Both the position numbers and the translations under genes were made by a program. The notes below the pieces were generated by a model that saw only the letters and a list, made by a program, of their open reading frames with translations, was not told the origin of the DNA and searched no databases. Positions 1 to 5,652 of a stretch of DNA of 10,725 nt are shown piece after piece. The stretch is from an uncultured Oscillospiraceae bacterium (GTDB taxonomy: Bacteria > Bacillota > Clostridia > Oscillospirales > Ruminococcaceae), in contig CAKRVU010000019.1 of assembly GCA_934408835.1 (NCBI GenBank), positions 1-10,725 on the forward strand, in the 5' to 3' direction. The first letter of the stretch is position 1. Every line of letters begins with the position of its first letter.

Positions 1-321
1 CCTGTTTTTGTTATAGCAAAGGAAGAACTTGAGGACATCTTATGTAATGCTCCCAACTGGTGGGGGAACGAAAATAAGGAAATCTATGATAATCTAATCT
101 TTATGATGCCTCCTGCTACATTCACAGATGTGTATAACGAAATCGGGGCGCCTAAAGAGGGGTTGGAAAAAATACAAGAAGACAAAAAAGCTATATTCTG
201 GTCTTTTACCCGAAAAGATTATCGAAAAACTAATTGGTGGTCTAAGACAGCAAGTGCCAATATCAGCAGTAAATTGACGATAAGAACTGCAAATACAGTC
301 CGCAAGATAGTTGGAATGTAG
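1..321 (+). CDS. DUF1697 family protein, C-terminal part (5' end outside window)
   Basis: The frame is open from the first base to a TAG at 319-321, giving 106 visible residues of a protein that starts upstream of the window. The sequence fits the C-terminal half of the DUF1697 family (proteins of about 180 residues, function unknown). It shows the segment ending in WWGNENKEIYDNLIF, the motif FWSFTRKDYRKTNWWSK near visible residues 64-80, and the closing part TIRTANTVRKI, which matches the family's conserved basic 'S.K...TTRNW.TV.K' type ending. No membrane segment or signal peptide is visible. The next gene starts 50 nt downstream on the same strand, so co-transcription is possible. The family call rests on remembered motif pattern, and the biochemical role is unknown. 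Confidence 0.75.
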   Translation, partial: PVFVIAKEELEDILCNAPNWWGNENKEIYDNLIFMMPPATFTDVYNEIGAPKEGLEKIQEDKKAIFWSFTRKDYRKTNWWSKTASANISSKLTIRTANTVRKIVGM

Positions 322-371
322 AAGTCCTGATTTTGTGTTGGCAAAAACTGAACTAAAAGTGAGATAGAATA

Positions 372-847
372 ATGACTACGAATTTTGGCTTTTCTTATAT
401 AGGTTTCATATTTTTATTGATGTTAATGATACCCAATATGATATGGAGCAAAAATAAGCCTAAAAATTATGATAAGTATGTAAAGAATGAAATAAGGTAC
501 TGCTGTTTCTTGAAAAAGTGGGAAAAATTTCAGTAACCTGCCTGTCATTGATATTTACGGATTTTAACCTGAACGAAATATCCGGTTGGACTATTATACT
601 TTTGATTGCTTTTGGTCTGATGGTTTTATATGAAATATATTGGATTAGATATTTTAGAAGCAATAAGACAATGAAGGATATGTATAGCAGCTTATTGGGA
701 GTTCCGGTTGCGGGTGCAACATTACCCGTAATTGCGTTCTGCTTGTTAAGTGTATACGGTAAAAATCCGTTTTTATTCGTTGCAGCAATTCTATTGGGAA
801 TTGGGCATATTGGAATACACTTAAATCATAAAAAAGAAGCTGCATAA
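372..847 (+). pseudogene. Small integral membrane protein, broken by a 1-nt frameshift
   Basis: An ATG at 372 opens a hydrophobic N-terminus (MTTNFGFSYIGFIFLLMLMI) but this frame stops at 534-536 after 54 codons. From about 491 the +2 frame continues, without a good start of its own, through VTCLSLIFTDFNL and three more hydrophobic stretches to TAA at 845-847. Adding one A to the AAA run at 490-492 turns KNEIRYCC into KNENKVLLFLEKVGK and joins both parts into a single 158-residue protein with about four membrane segments and a conserved-looking stretch YSSLLGVPVAGATLPV. The total length of 476 nt is exactly one base short of a whole number of codons. It is either a real recent pseudogene or a sequencing error. 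I recognise no named function; similar small membrane proteins occur in Clostridia. Only a weak ribosome binding site (GTGAGAT) precedes 372. Confidence 0.7.
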
Positions 848-873
848 ATTAAAATTGGGACGGAGAATAACTT

Positions 874-1194
874 ATGGCATCAAGTAAAAAGCATTTGCAA
901 TTTATCTTAGAACAGTTGTCTGATTTAGATGAGATTACCTATCGTCCGATGATGGGAGAATATATTATTTATTATCGTGGCAAAATTGTAGGTGGTATTT
1001 ATGACGACAGACTGCTTGTAAAGCCGATAAAATCGGCAATTTCATACATGCCGACAGCTACTTATGAATTGCCGTATGACGGAGCAAAGGAAATGTTGTT
1101 AATAGAAGATGTAGATAATAAGGAGTTTTTAACAGGTCTATTTGATGCAATGTATGATGAATTGCCAGCACCTAAACCTAAAAAGAAGAAATAG
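874..1194 (+). CDS. TfoX/Sxy N-terminal domain protein
   Basis: This 106-residue protein matches the stand-alone TfoX N-terminal domain. It has an N-terminal helix (HLQFILEQLSDL), then TYRPMMGEYIIYYRGKIVGGIYDDRLLVKP with the family's 'r.MFG.y.iy..gk..g.i.dd.lyvK' pattern at residues 22-51, and a later DVDNKEFLTGLF helix. The C-terminal TfoX domain found in proteobacterial competence regulators is absent, and the protein ends in a lysine-rich tail (KPKKKK). In Firmicutes such short proteins are common and their role is not established, so a competence role should not be assumed. A GGAG at about 861-864 precedes the ATG. It lies 26 nt after the frameshifted membrane-protein gene and shares its AT-rich composition, suggesting one small cluster. 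Confidence 0.75.
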   Translation: MASSKKHLQFILEQLSDLDEITYRPMMGEYIIYYRGKIVGGIYDDRLLVKPIKSAISYMPTATYELPYDGAKEMLLIEDVDNKEFLTGLFDAMYDELPAPKPKKKK

Positions 1195-1696
1195 CAAAAC
1201 TTAGGTTTGTTTAGCTGAGCATACTAGAGCGTGTTCAATTTTATTTTGGGTCTATAGGTTATAGTTGATATGTATGGCAGTATCCTACATAATGCCTTCT
1301 GTTTTGAAATAAATTGCAAGAGTTGTTTTAACGTGATGCAACTTAGGAGTATTAAAAGAAATGGTTGCAGAATGGAAAATGGATTATATATTTCAAAATA
1401 TAGATTTCTTAGTATCCCTCATGTCCTTTTTTGAATTTCCTATACATTTCTTTCCTCCTGGCCTTCCAGGCAAAAACCACATAGTATTGACATCTGCACT
1501 TTGAATGTGCGCTACTTTTTATTTCATTATTTCCTTTCATTTGAAAACCTTCTATATTTCAGCAACGCGGTCACCAAACATCACTATGATATACAAAATT
1601 CTTCTTATTTTTTAACCTGCCTTTTTACTGTCTGTTCCGCTCTCACTTCTTCCGGTAAAATCGAGAGTTTATCTCCATGTCTAAAGACATCAGCAT

Positions 1697-1730
1697 AAAT
1701 AACTCCGTCCAAATGGATGGAGTTATTTTA
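1697..1730 (+). terminator. Hairpin with 14-bp stem, probable terminator
   Basis: The arms 1697-1710 (AAATAACTCCGTCC) and 1715-1728 (GGATGGAGTTATTT) pair over 14 bp with one G-T pair around the tetranucleotide loop AAAT. On the plus strand the stem ends in TTATTTTA. It resembles an intrinsic terminator with a short U-tract, but no plus-strand gene ends close upstream (the nearest stop is at 1194). It may serve a lost gene or act in both directions, upstream of ppa. Confidence 0.5.
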
Positions 1731-1777
1731 ATGCAGCGAACTTTTATCCACTCTTGCGAAAGGTTTCAAAAACACAG

Positions 1778-1806
1778 TTGAAAATCAAATCAAATTATGA
1801 TAAACT
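1778..1806 (+). promoter_or_regulatory. Possible SigA-type promoter for ppa
   Basis: TTGAAA at 1778-1783 and TAAACT at 1801-1806 are separated by 17 nt, about 54 nt upstream of the ppa start. The -35 box matches the consensus at 5 of 6 positions and the -10 box at 4 of 6. In AT-rich DNA such a match can occur by chance, so this is a candidate only. Confidence 0.3.
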
Positions 1807-1859
1807 TATGTTATTACTGATTGCAACACGATATTTTACTTTGAAACGAGGTAATGAAT

Positions 1860-2393
1860 ATGAACGCCTGGCATGATATTTCAGAAAGCCGTATTTCCCC
1901 AACCGATTTTATTGCCGTCATTGAAATTCCCAGCGGCAGCAACAAAAAATACGAGCTTGACAAAGAATCGGGACTCATTATCCTGGACCGAATTCTTTAT
2001 ACATCGACCCACTACCCCGCAAACTACGGATTTATTCCGCGCACCTATGGCGACGACGGCGACCCGCTGGATGTTTTGGTTCTTTGTTCCGAGCCACTGG
2101 AACCATTAACGTTAGTGCGCTGTTATCCTATTGGAATGATCCGAATGAAAGACGGCGGTAAAAACGACGAAAAAATTATTGCGATTCCATATAACGAACC
2201 AACTTATAAAGAATACTGCGATATCAAACAGCTTCCTAAACACATATTCGATGAAATGAGCCATTTTTTCTCCGTCTATAAGGCATTGGAACATAAAGAA
2301 ACCGTTGTGGACGAAGCACAAGGCGCAGAAGAAGCAATTGGGGTCGTTGACAACTGTATCAAGCGGTACCGTGAATTTTTTCCAACAAAGTGA
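1860..2393 (+). CDS. ppa: Inorganic pyrophosphatase, family I (soluble)
   Basis: Hydrolyses cytosolic pyrophosphate to two phosphates, pulling biosynthetic reactions such as aminoacylation forward. The active-site set of family I enzymes is complete and in order. Numbered from the chosen start it comprises E22, K30, R44, Y56, D66, D68, D71 (in GDDGDPLDVLVL), D98, D103 and K105, each one position beyond the E. coli residue; YKALE follows near residue 141. The length of 177 residues is normal. ATG 1860 is preferred over the in-frame ATG 1854 because GAGG at 1848-1851 lies 8 nt from the former but only 2 nt from the latter. The gene stands alone between two hairpins. It is not the manganese-dependent family II enzyme that many other Firmicutes use. 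Confidence 0.95.
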   Translation: MNAWHDISESRISPTDFIAVIEIPSGSNKKYELDKESGLIILDRILYTSTHYPANYGFIPRTYGDDGDPLDVLVLCSEPLEPLTLVRCYPIGMIRMKDGGKNDEKIIAIPYNEPTYKEYCDIKQLPKHIFDEMSHFFSVYKALEHKETVVDEAQGAEEAIGVVDNCIKRYREFFPTK

Positions 2394-2399
2394 TAAACG

Positions 2400-2431
2400 G
2401 ATTGAAAAGCCATTTTTTTCGCTTTTCAATC
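2400..2431 (+). terminator. Perfect 11-bp inverted repeat after ppa, probable terminator
   Basis: GATTGAAAAGC at 2400-2410 and GCTTTTCAATC at 2421-2431 are perfectly complementary around a T-rich 10-nt loop. The stem starts 7 nt after the ppa stop. It is not followed by a T-tract on the plus strand (AAAAAA follows), so it is not a textbook intrinsic terminator, though its position suggests that role or mRNA 3'-end protection. Confidence 0.45.
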
Positions 2432-2441
2432 AAAAAAGCTG

Positions 2442-2469
2442 CACCAACTTTAAAAAATAGCATAGGATG
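2442..2469 (+). promoter_or_regulatory. Weak SigK-like promoter candidate upstream of the interrupted gene
   Basis: CACC at 2442-2445, then 15 nt, then CATAGGATG at 2461-2469 resembles the mother-cell SigK pattern (mACm, about 15-16 nt, CATAnnnTA) with the last base off. It lies about 50 nt upstream of the start at 2519. A SigA-like pair (TTGAGG 2472-2477, CAATAT 2495-2500, 17-nt spacing) is an alternative of similar weakness. Neither can be preferred from sequence alone. Confidence 0.2.
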
Positions 2470-2518
2470 AATTGAGGCGTATGCTTTTGAAAGACAATAT
2501 CTTTTTAGGAGGATGACT

Positions 2519-2716
2519 ATGGCAGAGAAACTTTTTGAATCGTCCTGTAATCCGACAGGTCCTTTTAAGGAAGCAGTTTGTGTAGATGCAGCGCGCATTT
2601 ACGATTCATGCGGTGAACAAGACGTAGCACCCTCTCCATTGCCCATCCACCAACCTTCTTTTAATAGGATTTTGACGACAAATTGTTCTGAGCCCCACCC
2701 TCTTCTTTTGTCGTAG
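2519..2716 (+). CDS. 5' segment of an interrupted cysteine-rich gene (first 32 intact codons)
   Basis: A perfect AGGAGG at 2507-2512 sits 6 nt before ATG 2519; the ATG at 2513 touches the ribosome binding site and is unlikely. The frame begins MAEKLFESSCNPTGPFKEAV and runs through RIYDSCG to codon 33, which straddles attL at 2615-2617. Beyond this it reads 33 foreign residues inside the mobile element to a stop at 2716. Joining 2616 to 4779 replaces that tail with DKDCLENLRVFF and the rest of the gene, giving an uninterrupted 269-residue protein with 19 cysteines and no signal peptide or membrane segment. I recognise the N-terminal pattern as that of a conserved clostridial protein of unknown function. 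As it stands only a 65-residue truncated product could be made. Confidence 0.75.
   Translation: MAEKLFESSCNPTGPFKEAVCVDAARIYDSCGEQDVAPSPLPIHQPSFNRILTTNCSEPHPLLLS
2594..2637. other. attL: left junction of the serine-recombinase element
   Basis: Host-gene sequence ends and element sequence begins at the core GTGA (2613-2616), which is also present at the right junction (4775-4778). The element side, 2617-2637, begins ACAAGACGTAGCACC and is the inverted counterpart of the element side of attR (17 of 21 positions matched). The presumed crossover dinucleotide is GA at 2615-2616, the exact centre of the symmetry. The host side (2594-2614) encodes RIYDSCG. The recombinase stop codon (2599-2601) falls in this host side. 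Confidence 0.8.
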
Positions 2717-4137
2717 GTTCCCTCTTGAATTAGCGCCTTCAAAATTTGATTTTTTACCGAAGCGGAGGCGTTCTGATAATATGTAAAAAGCGTTTGACCG
2801 CCTCTATCTTCCGAGACATCGGCGCGACCATTTTTTTGTTGGATTTCCAGGCTGGAGGTTTCCAGTCTGGAAATTTTTTGATCAAGCTCGGTCTTCCGCT
2901 GTAAAAATACCTCAGGAGAATAGATTCCGCTTTCCAATAACTCATATAATGTTTGCTGCCGGTCAACCAGTTTTTTTCGGCGAACATCAATTTCTTTCAA
3001 TAAGGAAGGAGCATCCCTCTCCCCTCCCGATTGCCTAAGCCGCTCCATTAAAACACTCTCCATTTCAGTTCGCAGTAACCGTAATACTCCCGCCTCTACA
3101 CGGTCAAGTCTTGTTGAGGAAACACACCCCCTGGTTGGACAAAGCAACGTTGCACCTCTACCGTTGGATAGCGGTTTTCTTTGCATTAATGCTCCGCACC
3201 GATCACAGCGCAAAATACCGGCAAGCGGATTTTGGGTCGAACCATCGTAACTGGAAGGGTGGTACTTGCCGGCAAAAATCTCCTGGGCTTTGAAAAACAA
3301 CTCTTCTTCAATAATAGGCGGATGCAAACCCTGCACAATTGTCCACTCTTCCGGCGGTCGGTCTATTCTCTTTTTCCGCCCCTGTGAGATTCCGCCCGCA
3401 TCAACCGTTTGTTTTCGGTTCCAAACAATTTTTCCAATAAAAGCAGGATTCTTCAATAAATGCCGCACCGAGGTACGACAAAATGTTTCTGCGCGATGTG
3501 GTTTTACCCCTAATTGGTTCAATGCGTCGGCAATATATTGACACCCTTTCCCCTGATTGACGTACAGCTCAAACATCAGTCGGACATATTTTGCCTCCTC
3601 CTCATTGATCTTTAAAGTGGGACGTTTCCCTTTCTGATCTGATAAATAGCCAAAAGGTGGGACAGCCAAAAAACCGCCTTCTTGTACAGTGCGCTCTACC
3701 CCGCGCCGCATCCTTCTTTTGATCATTTTTAGTTCCCGTCTGGCCATAAAAGTCTCAAACTCAGTGTATTCCTCATCCACTTCGTTGGCAAGATCATAGA
3801 TTTTCCTAAGGGTAATAATCCGTGTGTTAGAACGCTTCAAGGTTTCCAAAATAACTCCCTGTTCGGACATGGCGCCCCTTCCAAGCCGGTCGATATCAAT
3901 ACATAGTACCCCTTCATAACGCCCTTTCTCCACTTCGGCAAGCAGCTCCAGCATTTTTGGACGCTCATACAACGTTTCTCCGCTGACTACCTCCTCGTAA
4001 ATATCCGATTCTTCTACTGTCAAATTATGCTGCTGCGCATATTCCAGCAACATCTCCCGATGTCGCTTGAGCGTTTGTTCCACCGGATCGTGAAATTCCT
4101 CCGCACGCGATTTCCTCAGATAAATAGCGACATGCAT
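2599..4137 (-). CDS. Large serine recombinase (site-specific integrase/excisionase enzyme)
   Basis: The 512-residue protein catalyses DNA strand exchange between att sites through a serine-DNA linkage. The resolvase catalytic domain (about 1-150) starts MHVAIYLRKSRAE with nucleophile S10 and R8, and has the DRLGRG arginine motif at 83-88. The recombinase domain (about 155-290) includes PPFGY, LLKNPAFIGK and RPPEEW. A zinc ribbon follows (C311, C314, C333, C338), then a predicted coiled coil (about 380-435) and a C-terminal tail. AGGAGG lies 8 nt before the ATG. This is the architecture of phage-type integrases and of intervening-element recombinases such as those that excise sigK or comK inserts. 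The last codons cross attL, and the TAA is supplied by the host gene. The protein is most likely specific for this gene's GTGA-centred target. Confidence 0.93.
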   Translation of the reverse strand: MHVAIYLRKSRAEEFHDPVEQTLKRHREMLLEYAQQHNLTVEESDIYEEVVSGETLYERPKMLELLAEVEKGRYEGVLCIDIDRLGRGAMSEQGVILETLKRSNTRIITLRKIYDLANEVDEEYTEFETFMARRELKMIKRRMRRGVERTVQEGGFLAVPPFGYLSDQKGKRPTLKINEEEAKYVRLMFELYVNQGKGCQYIADALNQLGVKPHRAETFCRTSVRHLLKNPAFIGKIVWNRKQTVDAGGISQGRKKRIDRPPEEWTIVQGLHPPIIEEELFFKAQEIFAGKYHPSSYDGSTQNPLAGILRCDRCGALMQRKPLSNGRGATLLCPTRGCVSSTRLDRVEAGVLRLLRTEMESVLMERLRQSGGERDAPSLLKEIDVRRKKLVDRQQTLYELLESGIYSPEVFLQRKTELDQKISRLETSSLEIQQKNGRADVSEDRGGQTLFTYYQNASASVKNQILKALIQEGTYDKRRGWGSEQFVVKILLKEGWWMGNGEGATSCSPHES

Positions 4138-4180
4138 CTCTTCTCCCTCCTAATGTTGTATCGATAAATTCGTTATAAAA

Positions 4181-4216
4181 TATGGACTGCGGCCGCAATT
4201 TATGCCGCAGTCCATA
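4181..4216 (-). terminator. Perfect 13-bp inverted repeat between divergent element genes
   Basis: TATGGACTGCGGC (4181-4193) and GCCGCAGTCCATA (4204-4216) are perfect complements around a 10-nt loop. Read on the minus strand the GC-rich stem is followed by TTTTATAA, which fits an intrinsic terminator for transcription arriving from the 76-aa ORF, 43 nt before the recombinase start. No T-tract follows on the plus strand. An alternative is an operator: a weak minus-strand promoter (TTGCGG, 15 nt, TATAAC) would overlap one arm. Either role would insulate or control the recombinase. Confidence 0.5.
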
Positions 4217-4277
4217 GGTTAATCTCTGCATAGGACAATCCGTTAATGCCATATCTTTTCCATCAGGAGGGATTGTT

Positions 4278-4469
4278 ATGAATACAAAACAAACATCGCC
4301 GCTCAAACAGCCGGAGACTTTGCAAATCTACCGAAAAATCGACTCTCTTTCTAACAACGGACCGTTGCTGATCGCCTATCGAAAGAAAACAGTCGACCCA
4401 AAGGAAAAAACGCCTTCGGAAAAACCAGACCAATTAATGGCACTTTTTAAGAATCTGCTATCTACTTGA
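4278..4469 (+). CDS. Small basic protein of unknown function (63 aa) in the element
   Basis: AGGAGG at 4265-4270 lies 7 nt before the ATG, an excellent initiation signal. The product is 63 residues, lysine-rich and hydrophilic, with a central PLLIAYRKKT and a C-terminal LMALFKNLLST that could form a short amphipathic helix. It is divergent from the recombinase and separated from it by the 4181-4216 inverted repeat. Its end overlaps the convergent 76-codon ORF by 8 nt. I do not recognise the family. Its size, charge and position make it a candidate recombination directionality factor, but this is inference only. Confidence 0.6.
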   Translation: MNTKQTSPLKQPETLQIYRKIDSLSNNGPLLIAYRKKTVDPKEKTPSEKPDQLMALFKNLLST

Positions 4470-4692
4470 TTGAATCCGCGCTATGGCGATTCTGTTTGAG
4501 CCCCTCCTTTTCGGTGGAAGGCTGTGGTATCGAATGAAGCTCGGCATAGGACTCAGCCTCAGTTTGGTTTACCGGCGGCGTGGGAATCAGACCTGTACAA
4601 TCTGTTGCAGAAACAATATTTTCAGCGTCATCGTAAGGGTAATTCGATGTGTTCTCGTCCATCGGAATGAATTCTTTTTCTTTACTATTCAT
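4462..4692 (-). CDS. Small acidic protein of unknown function (76 aa) in the element
   Basis: ATG at 4692 follows AAAGGA with about 9 nt spacing. An upstream in-frame extension to 4749 exists but has a weaker start. The product begins MNSKEKEFIPMDENTSNYPY, followed by DDAENIVSATDCTGLIPTPP, and is acidic and proline-rich with no membrane segment. The middle part has the look of a conserved small clostridial protein, though I cannot name it. It ends within the convergent 63-codon ORF (8-nt overlap). In the integrated state it lies far from the recombinase. In the excised circle it would lie 29 nt downstream of the recombinase stop, on the same strand. It may be a regulator or directionality factor; no function can be assigned. 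Confidence 0.6.
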   Translation of the reverse strand: MNSKEKEFIPMDENTSNYPYDDAENIVSATDCTGLIPTPPVNQTEAESYAELHSIPQPSTEKEGLKQNRHSADSIK

Positions 4693-4755
4693 TGTGATAC
4701 ATCCTTTCTTTGCTGCTGTTACTAGAGTTCCCCAACAGGACACGTACATACATAT

Positions 4756-4799
4756 GGAGAAGGTGCGTCTTCTTGTGATAAGGACTGTCTGGAAAACTT
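4756..4799. other. attR: right junction of the serine-recombinase element
   Basis: The element side, 4756-4776, begins GGAGAAGGTGCG and ends CTTCTTGT. Its inverse match to 2617-2637 (17 of 21) defines the attP arms. The core GTGA is at 4775-4778 with presumed crossover GA at 4777-4778. The host gene resumes at 4779 with T AAG GAC TGT CTG. Both halves stay in frame when joined to the left host segment. Confidence 0.8.
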
Positions 4800-5490
4800 A
4801 CGGGTATTTTTTACAGATTGCAGCCAACCAATCATTGACAGCGCTTATTCGGTCAAACCTACATCCATTGACGTTTTAAATGTCTTTATGAACGTTGAAC
4901 CGGTTCCGTTCCACAAGGGCTTTTATTCCGTCGATATGACTTACTTCTTTCAAGTAAAGATGAATGCATATACCTCACCCTTATCCGCACCGTCCCAAGT
5001 GTGTGTGCTTGCTACTTTCTGCAAAAAGGTAGTGCTCTTTGGCAGCGAAGGCAGCGTCAAGGTATTTACCAACGATCAAAATCAAGAGGAAGAGATTATA
5101 GGTCCAAAATATCTGCCCAAGGTTGTCGTCCAGGTAGCTGAGCCGATGATCCTGTCCAGCTGTATCCGCGAATGTCCAGAGATCTCAATGGAGGGCTGTT
5201 GCACCGTTCCATCTAACATTCTAAAATGCTTTAACGGCAGCTTTGAATGTGTTTTGCCGCAGCGAATTGTAGAGATTAGTCTTGGATTATTTTCCATTGT
5301 GCAGATGGAGCGTCAGGTACAAATGATGGTTCCCATCTATGATTTTTGTATCCCTGACAAAGAGTGCCCCACTACTTCCGACAACCCTTGCGACGTCTTT
5401 AAGAAAATCAAATTTCCAATTGACGAATTCTTCCCCCCTCGCATCGGTGAATGTAGCGACTCGGATTGTGGATGCTCAAGTGCCGAATAA
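4779..5490 (+). CDS. 3' segment of the interrupted cysteine-rich gene
   Basis: This is the downstream 712 nt of the split gene, open to TAA at 5488-5490. The frame is also open leftwards through attR to 4726, but the first start codon in frame is ATG 4888, which has no good ribosome binding site and lies inside a conserved-looking stretch (NVEPVPFHKGFYSVDM). The fragment is therefore not an independent gene. Features are KDCLENLRVFF near the junction, VVLFGSEGSVKVFTND, a region rich in Cys (SSCIRECPE, EGCC, DFCIPDKECP) and the tail CSDSDCGCSSAE. The joined protein would have 269 residues and 19 cysteines. Cysteine richness and location beside spoIIA make a spore-coat or other sporulation role possible but unproven. 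A strong terminator follows. Confidence 0.8.
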
Positions 5491-5500
5491 GCTATTATCT

Positions 5501-5538
5501 AAAATACCGTACCCATTCGTTTGGGTACGGTATTTTTT
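5501..5538 (+). terminator. Strong intrinsic terminator, probably bidirectional
   Basis: AAAATACCGTACCCA (5501-5515) pairs perfectly with TGGGTACGGTATTTT (5522-5536) around TTCGTT, followed by TT. It lies 10 nt after the interrupted gene's stop. Read on the minus strand the stem also ends in TTTT, so it can close both this gene and the convergent spoIIA operon. Between it and the sigF stop (5539-5652) I see no gene, only a 10-codon minus-strand frame. Confidence 0.85.
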
Positions 5539-5652
5539 AATCCTTTTTTGTACGATCGTTTCTAGGCATTTCGTCCCCTAAAAATATGCGCTCAAAGATC
5601 AATGGGAACAGTCTTTGCCAAACCTTTCCGCCACATCGAAAATTGCGTCAGC

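Larger units (their letters stand above)
1195..1853. other. 660-nt AT-rich intergenic region without a convincing gene
   Basis: No frame on either strand gives a protein-like ORF. The 65-codon frame at 1501-1698 has no ribosome binding site and an odd residue mix. Three small items can be seen. There is a short hairpin CCTGG-CCTT-CCAGG at 1457-1470. On the minus strand an AGGAGG (1459-1454) sits 6 nt before an ATG at 1447, but that frame encodes only 12 residues. A long perfect stem lies at 1697-1728 (listed separately). The region marks the transition from the AT-rich left cluster to the more GC-rich core genes and may be decayed DNA. Confidence 0.6.
2617..4778. mobile_element. 2.16-kb serine-recombinase intervening element inside a host gene
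   Basis: The element is bounded by a 4-bp shared core (GTGA) and carries a large serine recombinase (minus strand), a 63-codon ORF (plus) and a 76-codon ORF (minus). Removing 2,162 bp by recombination at GA rejoins the flanking gene in frame: TGC GGT GA plus T AAG GAC TGT reads C-G-D-K-D-C. The reciprocal circle junction is a 44-bp near-palindrome with 21-bp arms, typical of serine-integrase attP. There are no transposase, capsid, plasmid-transfer or resistance genes, so it is a minimal site-specific element rather than a prophage. By eye its GC resembles the surrounding genes. Boundaries follow from both the symmetry of attP and the restored reading frame. Confidence 0.85.

Noticed and set aside
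1409..1447. Minus-strand AGGAGG plus ATG encoding a 12-residue peptide (MYRKFKKGHEGY)
   Set aside because: The start signal is good, but no gene follows and no regulated downstream gene makes it a leader peptide. It may be the remains of a deleted gene; too little to call.
1501..1698. 65-codon plus-strand frame
   Set aside because: No ribosome binding site, an AT-rich composition-driven residue mix, and its stop lies at the terminator hairpin; not protein-like.
4649..4887. Plus-strand frame upstream of the 3' gene segment as its true N-terminus (4649-4879)
   Set aside because: It is in a different frame from the 3' segment. The frame of the 3' segment itself has no start codon between 4726 and 4888.
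5548..5580. Minus-strand 10-codon frame (MPRNDRTKKD) with AGGGGA upstream
   Set aside because: It is too short and runs towards the shared terminator; probably chance.
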